Origin: Gracilibacillus salinarum
GTDB lineage: Bacteria; Bacillota; Bacilli; Bacillales; Amphibacillaceae
NCBI RefSeq assembly: GCF_022919575.1
Contig: NZ_CP095071.1
Location: forward strand, 558,001 to 622,000
Direction: 5' to 3'
DNA length: 64,000 nt
Both the position numbers and the translations under genes were made by a program. The notes beneath the pieces are model-generated. The model did no database searches. It had not been told where the DNA came from and saw nothing but the letters and a program-made list of their open reading frames with translations. This document shows positions 9,741-19,421 of this stretch, in pieces. Within the stretch, counting starts at the first letter, position 1, and each line of letters opens with the position of its first letter.

Positions 9741-10577
9741 TTATTCCTCCAGGTTCAATTCCTTTACTAGTTGATCGTCCATCTTAAATGAATGAGTATC
9801 ATCAGGATACTGTCTATCCTTTACTTCTTGATGGTATTGTGCCAGTGCATCCGTGACTATAGGACTTATTTCACTATATACCTTAACGAATGACGGCTTA
9901 AAATCAACACCATACTGTACGATATCATGGTAAACCAGAACCTGACCATCACAGTCTTTTCCTGCCCCAATACCAATTGTTGGAATGGATAGCCCTTGAC
10001 TAATATGCTTAGCTAGTTGATCAGGTACACATTCTAATACAACTGCAACCGCTCCATTCTGCTCTAACTGCTTAGCATCATTGATTAATTTTTCGGCCGT
10101 TTGTTTATCTTTCCCTTGAATTCGATAGCCGCCTAACACATGGACAGACTGTGGCGTTAAACCAAGATGCCCGACAACTGGAACTCCAGCTTCAGTGAGA
10201 TGTTGAATTAGCTGCAGTGTATGCACAGAGGCCCCTTCTACTTTTATTGCTTGAGCATTGGTATGTTGCATGATCAGTTGTGCATTTTCTAATGCTTTCT
10301 CAACGGATATGTGGTAAGACATAAAAGGCATATCAATAACAGTAAAAGTATCGGGTGCCCCTCTGCGAACCGCTTTACCATGATGAATCATATCTTCAAC
10401 AGTGACTTGAATGGTTGAATCATAACCTAGTACAACCATTCCCAATGAATCACCTACAAGAATCATATCAATGCCTGCAGCTTCTGCAGTTTTTGCAGAA
10501 GGATAATCATAAGCTGTCACCATCGAAATTTTTTCACTGTTATGCTTCATTTTTTGCAACTGTAACGTGTTTTTCAT
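9741..10577 (-). CDS. panB: 3-methyl-2-oxobutanoate hydroxymethyltransferase
   Basis: This is the first committed step to pantothenate: it adds a hydroxymethyl group from methylene-tetrahydrofolate to ketoisovalerate. The TIM-barrel signature [19 protein letters not shown] and metal-binding region [15 protein letters not shown] are clear, as is KVEGA around residue 113. The protein is 278 residues, full length. It lies 12 bp downstream of birA in the same transcript. Confidence 0.97.
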   Translation of the reverse strand: MKNTLQLQKMKHNSEKISMVTAYDYPSAKTAEAAGIDMILVGDSLGMVVLGYDSTIQVTVEDMIHHGKAVRRGAPDTFTVIDMPFMSYHISVEKALENAQLIMQHTNAQAIKVEGASVHTLQLIQHLTEAGVPVVGHLGLTPQSVHVLGGYRIQGKDKQTAEKLINDAKQLEQNGAVAVVLECVPDQLAKHISQGLSIPTIGIGAGKDCDGQVLVYHDIVQYGVDFKPSFVKVYSEISPIVTDALAQYHQEVKDRQYPDDTHSFKMDDQLVKELNLEE

Positions 10578-10589
10578 TATTACACTTCC

Positions 10590-11567
10590 TTACCATGTAA
10601 TATCTGCACTGTAAATACGTTCATCGTCTCCATTTCGTTTTGTAACGATTAACGCACCGTCATCATAAATTCCTTTAATTTCAGCGTCATACTCTTCTTG
10701 AAACGTTTTGACATGAACCAACTCATGCAATTTATATGCATGCTTCAACCATTTTTGTTTAATTGGTTCAAAACCAGTTTCAAAATATAATTCATAAGCT
10801 TTTTCAAAATCATGCAGTAATTGTTGGATTAATGTCAGCTTATCCCAATTATTATCGGATTCCATTCGTAATGATGTAGATCGTTTATTAATCTCAGATG
10901 GAAGTTGTTCCATCGATTGATTGACATTGATCCCAAACCCGATAATTAAGTATTGAATCGATTCTAATTCAGCTTGCATCTCCGTTAAAATGCCAGATAT
11001 TTTTTTCCCATTAATAAACAGATCATTTGGCCATTTGATTTGAATATCAAGTCCAGTATGCCTCTCTAATGATTCTACTAAGGTAACTGCAACAAACAAA
11101 GTAATCTGTGAAGCTTGGTGTGGAGGAATATCCGGGCGCAAAATCAAGCTCATCCAAATACCGCCATCGTTATCTGAATGCCATGTGCGGTCCATTCGAC
11201 CGCGACCACGCAACTGGTTGTTTGTAGTAATAACGGTTCCATGTGCCGCGCCTTTTCTTGCTAAATCATGTGCAATATCTTGTGTAGATGTCATCGACTC
11301 TTGAAACTCAATTTGCTTTCCGAGCCAATTTGTTTTTAATCCCCACTTGATCGTGCTCTCATTCAAATTGTCGGGCTTTTTTATTAAACGATAGCCTTTC
11401 TTTGGTGCTGATTCAAATTGATAGCCATCTTTCTTCAGTTCATTCATATGTTTCCAGATAGCAGTACGGGAAATTTGTAAGCGTTCCGAAAGCATTTGTC
11501 CGGAAATATAATTATCACCTTGTTCTGCTAATATGGAAATTAGTTGATAACGTTTACTGGAAATCAT
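10590..11567 (-). CDS. birA: Bifunctional biotin-protein ligase and biotin operon repressor
   Basis: This class II biotin ligase attaches biotin to carboxylases and represses biotin genes. The N-terminal winged helix (about residues 1-65) contains LSERLQISRTAIWKHMNEL. The ligase core has GRGRMDRTWHS (biotin/ATP loop) and IKWPNDLFINGKKISGIL. The small SH3-like C-terminal domain ends YSADITW. It overlaps cca by 14 bp and is followed by panB. Placement with cca and panBCD follows the B. subtilis order. Confidence 0.96.
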   Translation of the reverse strand: MISSKRYQLISILAEQGDNYISGQMLSERLQISRTAIWKHMNELKKDGYQFESAPKKGYRLIKKPDNLNESTIKWGLKTNWLGKQIEFQESMTSTQDIAHDLARKGAAHGTVITTNNQLRGRGRMDRTWHSDNDGGIWMSLILRPDIPPHQASQITLFVAVTLVESLERHTGLDIQIKWPNDLFINGKKISGILTEMQAELESIQYLIIGFGINVNQSMEQLPSEINKRSTSLRMESDNNWDKLTLIQQLLHDFEKAYELYFETGFEPIKQKWLKHAYKLHELVHVKTFQEEYDAEIKGIYDDGALIVTKRNGDDERIYSADITW

Positions 11568-12744
11568 TATTTTGCAACCACTCTCTTATATCAGTTTTGT
11601 TATTATGCACCTCTTGCTCGACAACAGCTTTTTCAACCGCAGACAATATCTCCTGAATCCAAGCGCCTTTTTGCCTATTAGGGAATAAGGCAATAATGTC
11701 TTTCCCGTTCACAGCGAGCTCTGATCGACTTACAATGGGAAGACTTTCTTTCTGCTGTCGCAAATAAGAAACAGACCATTGCTGCTGGTGATACACCTGG
11801 AAGAGAAATTGAAAGTCAGTGAGTAAATGATTTTCTAGTTGATAGACAATCCAACTTAGCGAATTCGCCGGGTAAGAAACGACACTTTTATACAGTGTCT
11901 CACTATCCCTTTTTATCTGATTAGAAAATTTCCATTCTCTTTTCCAGGTAGAAATGGAAACCGTTTGGTCCTGTAAGTGCATATATGCGACAAAAGCAGC
12001 TATACTCGTAAATGATTGATCTAATCCTTTCATTACTTGTCGTATCCCATTGTGCCCCGCCATAACCGGGAGGTATTTTATAAGGCCGGAATCAACTAGA
12101 CTTTGATTCGCTTGTGGGAAATGACTACCAGTAATGGTTTTGCCCCATTCGACAGCAATACGCTCAACAGCTATTTTGGATAACCACTTCCGATGCCTCA
12201 TGATTGCTTGAATAGCCGCTTGATCAATTAAAAATCCTAGCTGACTTTGAAACCTGATTGCACGCATCATGCGCAATGGATCTTCTAGAAAGCGTTGATT
12301 CGGATCGCCAACCGTGCGGATTAATTTACACTCCATGTCCTTTATTCCGGCAAATGGGTCAATTAGCTGGAAGGAGGAGTCCATCGCGATCGCATTCATT
12401 GTAAAATCTCTCCGAGCCAGATCTTCTTTCAAATCAGAAACAAATTGTACCTGATCGGGTCGTCGAAAATCACTGTATTTACCTTCTGTACGAAATGTTG
12501 TCACTTCAAAAGAAGTTTGCTGAAATCGAACAGTAACCGTTCCGTGCTGTAAACCCGTTGGAATTACTTTAGGGAAAATTTGTTGAATATCTTCAGGTAG
12601 AGCAGATGTCGTAATATCGATGTCATCTACTTGCCGTTTAAGTAATGCATCGCGTACAGCACCTCCGACAATATAGGCTCGGTAATGGTGGGCTTCTAAT
12701 TTTTTTATAACTTTTTGTGCTAATAGAAATAACGGATCTGTCAT
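11554..12744 (-). CDS. cca: CCA-adding tRNA nucleotidyltransferase
   Basis: This class II nucleotidyltransferase builds or repairs the 3' CCA of tRNAs. The active site is seen in YIVGGAVRDALLKRQVDDID (G-G and DxD motifs near residue 22-40), followed by RRDFTMNAIAMD and the nucleotide-selecting EDPLRMMRAIRF. The ATG at 12744 with AGGTGA five bases before it is preferred over the in-frame GTG three codons upstream. It begins one base after the bshA stop, implying translational coupling. The length (396) matches the B. subtilis enzyme. Confidence 0.95.
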   Translation of the reverse strand: MTDPLFLLAQKVIKKLEAHHYRAYIVGGAVRDALLKRQVDDIDITTSALPEDIQQIFPKVIPTGLQHGTVTVRFQQTSFEVTTFRTEGKYSDFRRPDQVQFVSDLKEDLARRDFTMNAIAMDSSFQLIDPFAGIKDMECKLIRTVGDPNQRFLEDPLRMMRAIRFQSQLGFLIDQAAIQAIMRHRKWLSKIAVERIAVEWGKTITGSHFPQANQSLVDSGLIKYLPVMAGHNGIRQVMKGLDQSFTSIAAFVAYMHLQDQTVSISTWKREWKFSNQIKRDSETLYKSVVSYPANSLSWIVYQLENHLLTDFQFLFQVYHQQQWSVSYLRQQKESLPIVSRSELAVNGKDIIALFPNRQKGAWIQEILSAVEKAVVEQEVHNNKTDIREWLQNNDFQ

Positions 12745-12745
12745 T

Positions 12746-13870
12746 TTATTCACCTAATACTTGATAATATAAGCTTTCATATTGTTTTCTGATTTCTTCC
12801 GATGAAAAACAATTTGTTACCCTATTGATCGCATTCTTCGAAAATCGTTGCCATTTCTGCTTGTTTTGTAACAATTCTAATATTCTTGATGCAAAAGCAT
12901 CTGTATCCCCTAATTCTTCAATAAAACCTGTTTCGCCGTCAGCGATCACTTCAGGAATGCCACCGATATTCGAACCGACACATGGTACACCACAAGCCAT
13001 TGCCTCAAGCAGTACTAGGCCGAAGCTTTCTTTCTCTGATAACAGTAATTTGATATCAGCGATCGAAAGTAATTCCGGGATATTCTTTTGTTTTCCGAGA
13101 AAGTGCACCACATTTTCTAATCCTAACGCACGAACCAGATCATAAATCCTTCCATATTCCGGACCATCTCCAATGAGCAATAGGTGTGATTTTTCTTTTT
13201 CATGGACTTTTTGGAAGGTATGAATCACATCTTCCAATCGCTTTACTTTACGGAAGTTAGAGATATGGATTAGCACTTTATCCGTTTCTCCAATTCCATA
13301 TTTTTGTTTTAAATGGTGACGTTGATTTGGAACATATTCAAGCTCGTTTACAAAGTTATAAATAACATGTAACGGGCTCTTAACTCCAAGCATTTCTTTC
13401 GTTTGCCCAACGAGACTTTCACTTACGGCCGTAGCAGCATCTGACTGTTCAATACCAAATTGGATCATTTTCTTCAAGCTATGATCGATACCAAGTACGG
13501 TAATATCCGTACCATGCAAGGTTGTTACAATTTTGACAGGGTGCTTTGCCATTTGTTTTGCTAAAATAGCGCAAATAGCATGTGGCACTGCATAATGTGC
13601 ATGAATGATATCTAACTGTTCTGTATCAATTACCTCTGCAATTTTTGTTGCCAGCGCTAAATCGTAAGGTGGATATTGAAAAACTGGATAATGATTTAAC
13701 TCCACTTCATGGAAAAAAATATTCGGATAAAAAGAGTCCAGTCTAAAGGGTATACTAGATGTTATGAAATGGATTTCGTGACCTTGTTTGGCTAACATTT
13801 TCCCAAGTTCAGTCGCAATAATTCCAGATCCACCGACAGATGGATAGCATGTAATTCCGATTTTAAGCAT
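12746..13870 (-). CDS. bshA: N-acetyl-alpha-D-glucosaminyl L-malate synthase (bacillithiol pathway)
   Basis: This GT4 glycosyltransferase makes GlcNAc-malate, the first step of bacillithiol synthesis. The nucleotide-sugar acceptor loop [20 protein letters not shown] is near the N-terminus, and the donor site [20 protein letters not shown] is near residue 280. The start at 13870 has AGGTGGG seven bases upstream. It sits between mgsA and cca. The deacetylase gene bshB1, which lies between mgsA and bshA in B. subtilis, is absent. YpdA near 52.5 kb also points to bacillithiol use, so another BshB-type deacetylase is presumably elsewhere. Confidence 0.95.
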   Translation of the reverse strand: MLKIGITCYPSVGGSGIIATELGKMLAKQGHEIHFITSSIPFRLDSFYPNIFFHEVELNHYPVFQYPPYDLALATKIAEVIDTEQLDIIHAHYAVPHAICAILAKQMAKHPVKIVTTLHGTDITVLGIDHSLKKMIQFGIEQSDAATAVSESLVGQTKEMLGVKSPLHVIYNFVNELEYVPNQRHHLKQKYGIGETDKVLIHISNFRKVKRLEDVIHTFQKVHEKEKSHLLLIGDGPEYGRIYDLVRALGLENVVHFLGKQKNIPELLSIADIKLLLSEKESFGLVLLEAMACGVPCVGSNIGGIPEVIADGETGFIEELGDTDAFASRILELLQNKQKWQRFSKNAINRVTNCFSSEEIRKQYESLYYQVLGE

Positions 13871-13894
13871 ATGGCAACCCACCTCTTATAATTT

Positions 13895-14290
13895 TTAATC
13901 TTGTAATTTACGCCAATCGAAGAAACCGGCATCTAGTGCTCTTATCATGACTTCTGCCCCACCAAGATTCGTTACTAACGGGATCTGATAGACATCGCTA
14001 AGGCGCATCAATGCACTAATATCTGGCTCATGTGGCTGAGCAGTTAAAGGATCTCGGAAGAAAATAACCAAGTCCATTTCATTATCGGCAATTCTTGCTC
14101 CAATCTGCTGATCACCACCTAATGGACCTGATTGAAAGCGATGAATTTCCAGTCCCGTAGCATCACTGATTCTCTTTCCTGTAGTTCCGGTAGCAAATAA
14201 TGTATGCTGTTTTAAAATTTCTGTATAAGCAATTGTAAAATTCACAATATCTTGTTTCTTTTTATCATGTGCGATTAAGGCAATTTTCAA
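13895..14290 (-). CDS. mgsA: Methylglyoxal synthase
   Basis: This enzyme converts dihydroxyacetone phosphate to methylglyoxal and phosphate, a bypass of lower glycolysis. The catalytic and phosphate-binding segments are [24 protein letters not shown] and [19 protein letters not shown]. The start is TTG, with GGGGGAG six bases upstream. The 131 residues are a complete protein. It lies 12 bp after dapB and before bshA. Bacillithiol helps detoxify methylglyoxal in bacilli, which may explain the pairing with bshA. Confidence 0.95.
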   Translation of the reverse strand: MKIALIAHDKKKQDIVNFTIAYTEILKQHTLFATGTTGKRISDATGLEIHRFQSGPLGGDQQIGARIADNEMDLVIFFRDPLTAQPHEPDISALMRLSDVYQIPLVTNLGGAEVMIRALDAGFFDWRKLQD

Positions 14291-14302
14291 GGTGATCTCC
14301 CC

Positions 14303-15103
14303 CTATTCTAAAATGTTCTCCAATCCATAAACAAGCAGATCCAACTTCATGACATGATCAATGGCAAGCTTCACACCTGTCATGAAAGATTCACGATGAA
14401 AGGAATCATGTTTAATGGTTAAGTTCTCACCCGCTGAACCAAATACAACTTCCTGATGTGCTACAAGACCAGGTAACCGCATACTGTGAATTTTCATGCC
14501 ATCCACATCTGCTCCTCGTGCTCCCTGAATCGTTTCTTTCTCATCAGGATGTCCTTGCGTTTTGGATTCCCTCTCTTCTTGAATCAATTGCGCTGTCTTC
14601 ACTGCTGTTCCAGAAGGAGCATCTAATTTACGATCGTGATGCTTTTCGATAATTTCAACATCCGGAAAGTATTTCGCTGCCCATTTGGCAAACTGCATCA
14701 TTAATACAGCCCCTAAAGCAAAGTTAGGTGCGATAATGACACCGATTCCTTTCTCTTCTGCCAAATCCGTTAATTCTTGAAGTTGTTCGTCACTAAATCC
14801 TGTTGTTCCTACAACAGGTCTGATTCCGTATTGAATTGCTGTTTTTGTATGTAAATAGCCAAATTCCGGTGTCGTAAGATCAACTAACACATCGGCTTCA
14901 ACCGCTTGAAAACATTGCTCAATATCTGTGTAAATGTCTACATCGAAATTGGGTAAATCTTCGAATTCATTAATTTTCTTACCTTCAAATTTATGATCTA
15001 AGCAAGCAACTAATTCTAAATCATCCTGTTTTTCGATCATACGTAATGCTTCACTGCCCATTTTTCCACGTGGGCCGGCAACAATAACTTTTACTTTACT
15101 CAT
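14303..15103 (-). CDS. dapB: 4-hydroxy-tetrahydrodipicolinate reductase
   Basis: DapB reduces hydroxy-tetrahydrodipicolinate on the route to diaminopimelate and lysine; its pathway also feeds spore dipicolinate. The Rossmann motif is [15 protein letters not shown] at the N-terminus, the catalytic region is [15 protein letters not shown], and the C-terminal part has [18 protein letters not shown] lies six bases before the ATG at 15103, so the longer upstream reading is not used. It overlaps the end of ypjD by 8 bp. Confidence 0.96.
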   Translation of the reverse strand: MSKVKVIVAGPRGKMGSEALRMIEKQDDLELVACLDHKFEGKKINEFEDLPNFDVDIYTDIEQCFQAVEADVLVDLTTPEFGYLHTKTAIQYGIRPVVGTTGFSDEQLQELTDLAEEKGIGVIIAPNFALGAVLMMQFAKWAAKYFPDVEIIEKHHDRKLDAPSGTAVKTAQLIQEERESKTQGHPDEKETIQGARGADVDGMKIHSMRLPGLVAHQEVVFGSAGENLTIKHDSFHRESFMTGVKLAIDHVMKLDLLVYGLENILE

Positions 15104-15446
15104 TGTGATCCTCCTGACTGTTTTTCCTTGTCCAACGATTTTCATCTCGTGTTTCGATTTTATTCATTGTACGTTCAAATGCTTTATCCAAGCTGATTCC
15201 CTGTGAGTTAGCAAAGCAAATGATGACGAACAGCAAATCTCCTAATTCTGCTTCAATCGAATTGTCTTTCTCGCTATCCTTCTTTGTTTTTTCACCATAC
15301 TGGTGATTGACTTCACGGGCTAATTCACCTACTTCTTCGGTAAATCGAGCCATCAAACTTAATGGTGAAAAATAACCTTCTTTGTATTGGGATATATATT
15401 GGTCGACTCGTTGCTGCATGTTCTCCATACTTTCTTTATTATACAT
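15096..15446 (-). CDS. ypjD: MazG-type nucleotide pyrophosphohydrolase YpjD
   Basis: This 116-residue all-alpha NTP pyrophosphatase shows the metal-binding pair [10 protein letters not shown] and [16 protein letters not shown]. It probably hydrolyses a (modified) nucleoside triphosphate in house-cleaning; the substrate cannot be read from sequence. GGAGG is seven bases before the ATG. It is the first gene of the ypjD-dapB-mgsA-bshA-cca-birA-panBCD run, and a strong terminator separates it from yugP upstream. Confidence 0.9.
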   Translation of the reverse strand: MYNKESMENMQQRVDQYISQYKEGYFSPLSLMARFTEEVGELAREVNHQYGEKTKKDSEKDNSIEAELGDLLFVIICFANSQGISLDKAFERTMNKIETRDENRWTRKNSQEDHNE

Positions 15447-15471
15447 TCAACAACCTCCATTGTTAAATAAA

Positions 15472-15497
15472 AAGACAGATGTTTAAACATCTGTCTT
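15472..15497 (-). terminator. Terminator between yugP and ypjD
   Basis: A perfect 11-bp stem (AAGACAGATGT with its complement, 4-base loop TTAA) is followed by TTTTATTTAA on the minus strand, 16 bp after the yugP stop. It is a clear rho-independent terminator for yugP. Confidence 0.85.
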
Positions 15498-15512
15498 CCA
15501 TCATAAAAAAAC

Positions 15513-16190
15513 TTATTCATCGCTCGCAAGGAAAAACATGGATGCAAAGCGAATTAACTCCGCTACAGCAACCAATGCTGCTGCAACATATGTTAACGCG
15601 GCAGCATTTAATACTTTTTTCGTTTGACGTTCTTCATTATTGCGAATAATACCAGTAGAAACTAATTGGTTCATTGCCCGATTAGAAGCATCGAACTCAA
15701 CTGGAAGTGTTACGAGTTGGAATAATACTGCGAATGACATAAAAATAACCCCAACAAGTACTAAGTTCATTGCCCCTAATAAGATTCCTGCGATGATAAA
15801 AATAAAGGACATCTTATCACCAAGTCCTGCTATTGGCACTAATGTATGGCGAAAACGTAAGAACGCATATGATTCAGCGTCTTGAATCGCATGTCCTACC
15901 TCATGCGCAGCAATCGCAGATGCAGCAGCAGAGTAACCATGATAGTTATCGCTCGATAATCGTACGACCTTCTTACGAGGGTCATAGTGATCAGACAACG
16001 TACCTTTTGTTTCTTCAATTCTGACATCAAACAACCCATTATCATCTAATATTTTACGGGCTACCTCTGCACCAGTCATCCTATTTGCATTCATTACTTT
16101 TGAATATTTCTTGTAAGTGTTCTTTACTTTGGATTGAGCCCAAAGTGGTACAGCAATTAATAAAACCAGATATATTAAATACCCTAGCAT
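15513..16190 (-). CDS. yugP: YugP-like zinc metallopeptidase, membrane anchored
   Basis: This 225-residue protein belongs to the Zn_peptidase_2 family. It has an N-terminal membrane segment (residues 2-19), the zinc motif AAHEVGHAIQD around residue 115, and further hydrophobic segments at about residues 130-175 and 195-215. Its target is unknown. GGAGGATTGTAC precedes the ATG at 16190, ruling out the longer reading. It has its own promoter and terminator, so it forms a single-gene unit. In B. subtilis yugP lies elsewhere, so its position here is a local difference in gene order. Confidence 0.9.
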   Translation of the reverse strand: MLGYLIYLVLLIAVPLWAQSKVKNTYKKYSKVMNANRMTGAEVARKILDDNGLFDVRIEETKGTLSDHYDPRKKVVRLSSDNYHGYSAAASAIAAHEVGHAIQDAESYAFLRFRHTLVPIAGLGDKMSFIFIIAGILLGAMNLVLVGVIFMSFAVLFQLVTLPVEFDASNRAMNQLVSTGIIRNNEERQTKKVLNAAALTYVAAALVAVAELIRFASMFFLASDE

Positions 16191-16227
16191 GTACAATCCT
16201 CCATCATAGTATTCATTTATACCGTTA

Positions 16228-16256
16228 ATTTTAGTCAAAATCCGACAAAGTGTCAA
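16228..16256 (-). promoter_or_regulatory. Sigma-A promoter of yugP
   Basis: TTGACA (16251-16256, minus strand) is separated by exactly 17 bases from TAAAAT (16228-16233), about 40 bases before the yugP start. It lies immediately next to a family-2 repeat. Confidence 0.8.
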
Positions 16257-16261
16257 TTGTA

Positions 16262-16404
16262 ATGATTATCACGGCGCTAACGCCCCAGCTTCAAGATGCG
16301 ATAAATAAGAAGCTAAGTGGGGGTAAACGGACGATAACTCCCTGATAAGTTCCGCTAGCAATCAGTCGGAGAAAGCAAACCCACTGATTGAAGTCTCACT
16401 TTAT
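16262..16404 (-). repeat. Family-2 stem-loop repeat, copy 1
   Basis: This element reads on the minus strand from ATAAAGTGAG, overlapping the ypjB stop, to GGCGTTAGCGCCGTGAT. It has a CAATCAGT/ACTGATTG hairpin and a second, larger hairpin whose arms are CCCCACTTAGCTTC and GAAGCTGGGG, ending in a small GGCG/CGCC loop. It shares ATCAGG, GTTATCGTCCGTTTA and GTTAGCGCC with copies near 53.1 and 59.0 kb. It is more GC-rich than its surroundings and has no coding capacity. Confidence 0.75.
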
Positions 16405-17117
16405 ACTGCTTCTCCTCTATATTTTGCCCATGCTACATAAGATAAACTAAGGAAAATAAAACCGAATACGATAAAAATTAACCATTTTGTATATTCTGCA
16501 TTTGCATGATTCATCGTATCACTATTGAGCTGGGAAATGTGTGAGAAGGTCTCCTCTAGTTCTTTTTCATTAGATTGCTCTTGATTATTCGTCAACAAAG
16601 AGATAGATGCTTGGTAATCCTGATACTGCTCATCATCAAGGTGCAATTTGGCTACTGGAGAAATTACTTGTACGTAGTATGCAATTTCTTCGATATCCTC
16701 TGTACTAACAGATTCTTTCGCTAGAATTCGCTCCATTTTTTTATCTAATTCTTGCTTCCACGTTGTCCAGAGTGGAGCATTTTCGTTTTGAATGGCATCC
16801 CACAAAATTAAGATTTGTTGTGCCGCCATTCTTTTTTCGCTATAACTTGCTGACTCGTCTTGTAAAACCTCTGTTCCACTTTCCAAATATTGCTGCATGA
16901 CTGCTTCATATTCATTCTTTTCACTAGCAGCAGTTTCCAGTATCGTTGATTTATTATTCTCCATTAATTGCAGTGCAACATCATATCGCTGTTCCTGTAC
17001 CAGCCTTTCGAATGTATACATATATCGCGCATCTTGCTGCGCCAATACATTACTATGAACAAATGCTTGTATTATCATTAATGAGAAAAAAAACACGATC
17101 ATCAAGCGAATATGCAC
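16401..17117 (-). CDS. ypjB: YpjB-like sporulation-associated membrane protein
   Basis: This 238-residue protein has an N-terminal signal or anchor (HIRLMIVFFFSLMIIQAF), a mainly helical extracytoplasmic domain, and one C-terminal membrane segment (WLIFIVFGFIFLSLSYVAWA) followed by KYRGE. It is recognised as YpjB by this topology and by its place next to ypjA and qcrABC. The start is probably GTG at 17117, with GAAGGGG five bases upstream. Molecular function is unknown. Confidence 0.75.
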   Translation of the reverse strand: MHIRLMIVFFFSLMIIQAFVHSNVLAQQDARYMYTFERLVQEQRYDVALQLMENNKSTILETAASEKNEYEAVMQQYLESGTEVLQDESASYSEKRMAAQQILILWDAIQNENAPLWTTWKQELDKKMERILAKESVSTEDIEEIAYYVQVISPVAKLHLDDEQYQDYQASISLLTNNQEQSNEKELEETFSHISQLNSDTMNHANAEYTKWLIFIVFGFIFLSLSYVAWAKYRGEAV

Positions 17118-17194
17118 AGCTACCCCTTCTTCCATCTTTCTTTTTAAAAATGTATGATGGAGTGCGAATAGATATGCAACCGTTTTGTTTAAAG

Positions 17195-17785
17195 CTATCT
17201 AGCCAGTTTGTAATTTTGTCCTTTACGATGAACAGACCAATAGTAAACAGTTAAAATGGTAACAACAGATAGCCAAAACGTGAAATAGCCAATATGTGTT
17301 TGGTAGTCAGATAAACTGCCATAAACAGGCATCATCCCATAAACATAATCAATCATTTCGTTATGGAGCAACCAAATTCCGGCAATGGTTAAATGGACTA
17401 ATCTTATTTTATATAGTGGTGCATACAGAAATGCCTGAATAGCCATAGCGCCATGAGATGCAATCAACATATATCCTTGCCAGCTTAAATCACCTGTAAC
17501 GATTAATGTCAAAATGTTCATAATCACTGCCCATATCCCATATTTCACTAAAGTGGTAAAGGCGAGTGCTTCAATCAGCGGGACATTTTTTCCCTTCAAA
17601 ATAAAAAACAAGAAAATAGTGAAGAATAAACTTGCTGTCGGACTGTCAGGAACAAATAACAGGAATGGAATAGGTGTATCTGCCAGCTGATTTCCGTACC
17701 AAAAGTATCCATAGATTGTACCAAATAAATTAACAATGAATAACAAAGCTATCATATTTGGATGAAACAAAAATTTTCTCATCAT
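17195..17785 (-). CDS. ypjA: YpjA family membrane protein (DUF1405)
   Basis: This 196-residue integral membrane protein has about five to six hydrophobic segments (for example MIALLFIVNLFGTIYGYFWY and FFTIFLFFILKG). It matches the uncharacterised DUF1405/YpjA family that follows qcrC in many bacilli. A role connected with the cytochrome chain has been assumed only from location. No catalytic motif is visible. A terminator after qcrC separates it from the qcr operon. Confidence 0.78.
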   Translation of the reverse strand: MMRKFLFHPNMIALLFIVNLFGTIYGYFWYGNQLADTPIPFLLFVPDSPTASLFFTIFLFFILKGKNVPLIEALAFTTLVKYGIWAVIMNILTLIVTGDLSWQGYMLIASHGAMAIQAFLYAPLYKIRLVHLTIAGIWLLHNEMIDYVYGMMPVYGSLSDYQTHIGYFTFWLSVVTILTVYYWSVHRKGQNYKLAR

Positions 17786-17879
17786 CTTTTTCCCCTAACA
17801 TTTGCTAGTTAAAATAAGAACATCAATTATGTAACATGAATCTTTGAAACGTGTATTACTTTCGATTTATACCGTGATA

Positions 17880-17914
17880 AAAACCCTCGCCCGATATGTG
17901 AGAGCGAGGGTTTT
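17880..17914 (-). terminator. Terminator of the qcrABC operon
   Basis: An 11-bp perfect stem (AAAACCCTCGC with GCGAGGGTTTT, 13-base loop) is followed by a T run on the minus strand, 11 bp after the qcrC stop. It is a strong rho-independent terminator. Confidence 0.9.
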
Positions 17915-17924
17915 CGAATATGTG

Positions 17925-18719
17925 TTAATCACCTTCTGCAGCCTGTTCGTTAACAGACACGATAAATTCAGCAAGTTGCTGTAATTCTTCGTCAGAACCT
18001 GCAAACTGGTCTGCTGGCATAGTTCCTATACCATTAACAGCAATGTCTTTGATTTCGTCAACACCGTGCTCCGTTCCAATTAAGGAAGGAGCTGCAGCGC
18101 CACCTGATAAATCATCACCATGACACTGAATACAACTGTTGGCTTGATAAACCTCATAACCGGGATCAGACTGATCAATTTCTACAGCATTTTCCTCCGG
18201 TAACTCAGGTTTATTATTTTCTGCTTTTGCTTCCCAATCAACGTGATGAGCAGCTTCAAATGTTAGCCAGAAGATTGCCACAATACTTAGCAGCATTAAT
18301 CCTGTTGAAATGGGGCGCTTATGTGGACGACGTTCTTTTCCACGGTCTAAGAAAGGTGCTAAAAATAAGGCACCAAAAGCAAGACCCGGAATAACAACGG
18401 AACCTAAGACGTTGAAAGCACCACTTGCAAATTTGTATTTCAATAATTGATATAAGAATAAGAAGTACCAGTCCGGTAATGGTACATATGCTGTATCTGT
18501 TGGATCAGCCAACTTCTCTAATGGAGCAGGGTGCGCGATTGTTAAACATAAGAAACCAACTAAGAATACCGCACCAACTAACCATTCTTTAAGCAGGAAG
18601 TTCGGCCAAAAAGCCTCTGTTCTACCAGGATACTCTGAATAATCTTTTGGAATAAACTTCGGTTTGTCAGCACGCACACGTGAATCGCCAACAAACTTCA
18701 TCCCTTTACCTCGTTTCAA
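17925..18719 (-). CDS. qcrC: Menaquinol:cytochrome c reductase, cytochrome b/c subunit
   Basis: QcrC fuses a subunit IV-like part (three membrane segments, PDWYFLFLYQLLKYKF near residue 80) to a C-terminal extracellular cytochrome c domain. The covalent haem site is CIQCH at about residue 199, with the likely axial methionine in GTMPADQ. It is 264 residues, close to the B. subtilis protein. It works with QcrA and QcrB to pass electrons from menaquinol to cytochrome c. Export and ligation of haem need the Ccs system, of which resC lies at the window end. Confidence 0.96.
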   Translation of the reverse strand: MKRGKGMKFVGDSRVRADKPKFIPKDYSEYPGRTEAFWPNFLLKEWLVGAVFLVGFLCLTIAHPAPLEKLADPTDTAYVPLPDWYFLFLYQLLKYKFASGAFNVLGSVVIPGLAFGALFLAPFLDRGKERRPHKRPISTGLMLLSIVAIFWLTFEAAHHVDWEAKAENNKPELPEENAVEIDQSDPGYEVYQANSCIQCHGDDLSGGAAAPSLIGTEHGVDEIKDIAVNGIGTMPADQFAGSDEELQQLAEFIVSVNEQAAEGD

Positions 18720-18746
18720 CGCTATCCCTCCTTATCTGTCTAAATT

Positions 18747-19421
18747 CTACAATGGACCAGAAATACCTTGTTTTCGGATCATTATAAAGTGCACAGCCAT
18801 CAATACAAATAAAGCAGCTGGCAAGAAAAATACATGAATGGCAAAGAATCTTGCGAGTGTTTGTGCACCGACAATGGATGGATCACCATTTAAAAGCGTT
18901 TTAGCAAATTCACCGATAAAAGGAACCCCTTCCACAATTTGAAGCGTAACAACTGTTGCAAAATAAGCTTTGTTATCCCATGGTAATAAGTAACCGGTTA
19001 AACCTAGAGCAAGCATAACGAAGAAAATCAATACTCCTACCATCCAGTTTAACTCACGTGGCTTCTTATAAGCCCCTTGGAAGAAAACACGCAACGTATG
19101 TAAAAATAACATTACTATAACTACACTAGCTCCCCAGTGGTGCATTCCTCGTACAATCTGGCCATGCGCCACCTCTGTTTGTAAATAATAAACAGAACGC
19201 CATGCATTTTCAATATCAGGAACATAGTACATCGTCAAGAACATACCTGATAAGATTTGAATTACTGTAACAAAGAAAGTTAACCCGCCAAAACAATATA
19301 CAAAAGCTGAAAAGTGATGTGCAGGGTTTACATGCTCCGGTACTTCGTGGTCTGCTATGTCACGCCAGATCGGAGTAATATCTACACGTTCATCAATCCA
19401 GTCATAAACTTTCTGTAACAT
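18747..19421 (-). CDS. qcrB: Menaquinol:cytochrome c reductase, cytochrome b6 subunit
   Basis: This 224-residue protein has four membrane helices and the b6-type haem ligands in VRGMHHWGAS, FLHTLRV and FAIHVFFLP. Cys43 (FVYCFGG) is at the position of covalent haem attachment in the b6f-like enzymes. The quinol-site region is GYLLPWDNKAYF. It starts directly after the qcrA stop, so synthesis of the two is coupled. It is the membrane core of the bc complex. Confidence 0.97.
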   Translation of the reverse strand: MLQKVYDWIDERVDITPIWRDIADHEVPEHVNPAHHFSAFVYCFGGLTFFVTVIQILSGMFLTMYYVPDIENAWRSVYYLQTEVAHGQIVRGMHHWGASVVIVMLFLHTLRVFFQGAYKKPRELNWMVGVLIFFVMLALGLTGYLLPWDNKAYFATVVTLQIVEGVPFIGEFAKTLLNGDPSIVGAQTLARFFAIHVFFLPAALFVLMAVHFIMIRKQGISGPL

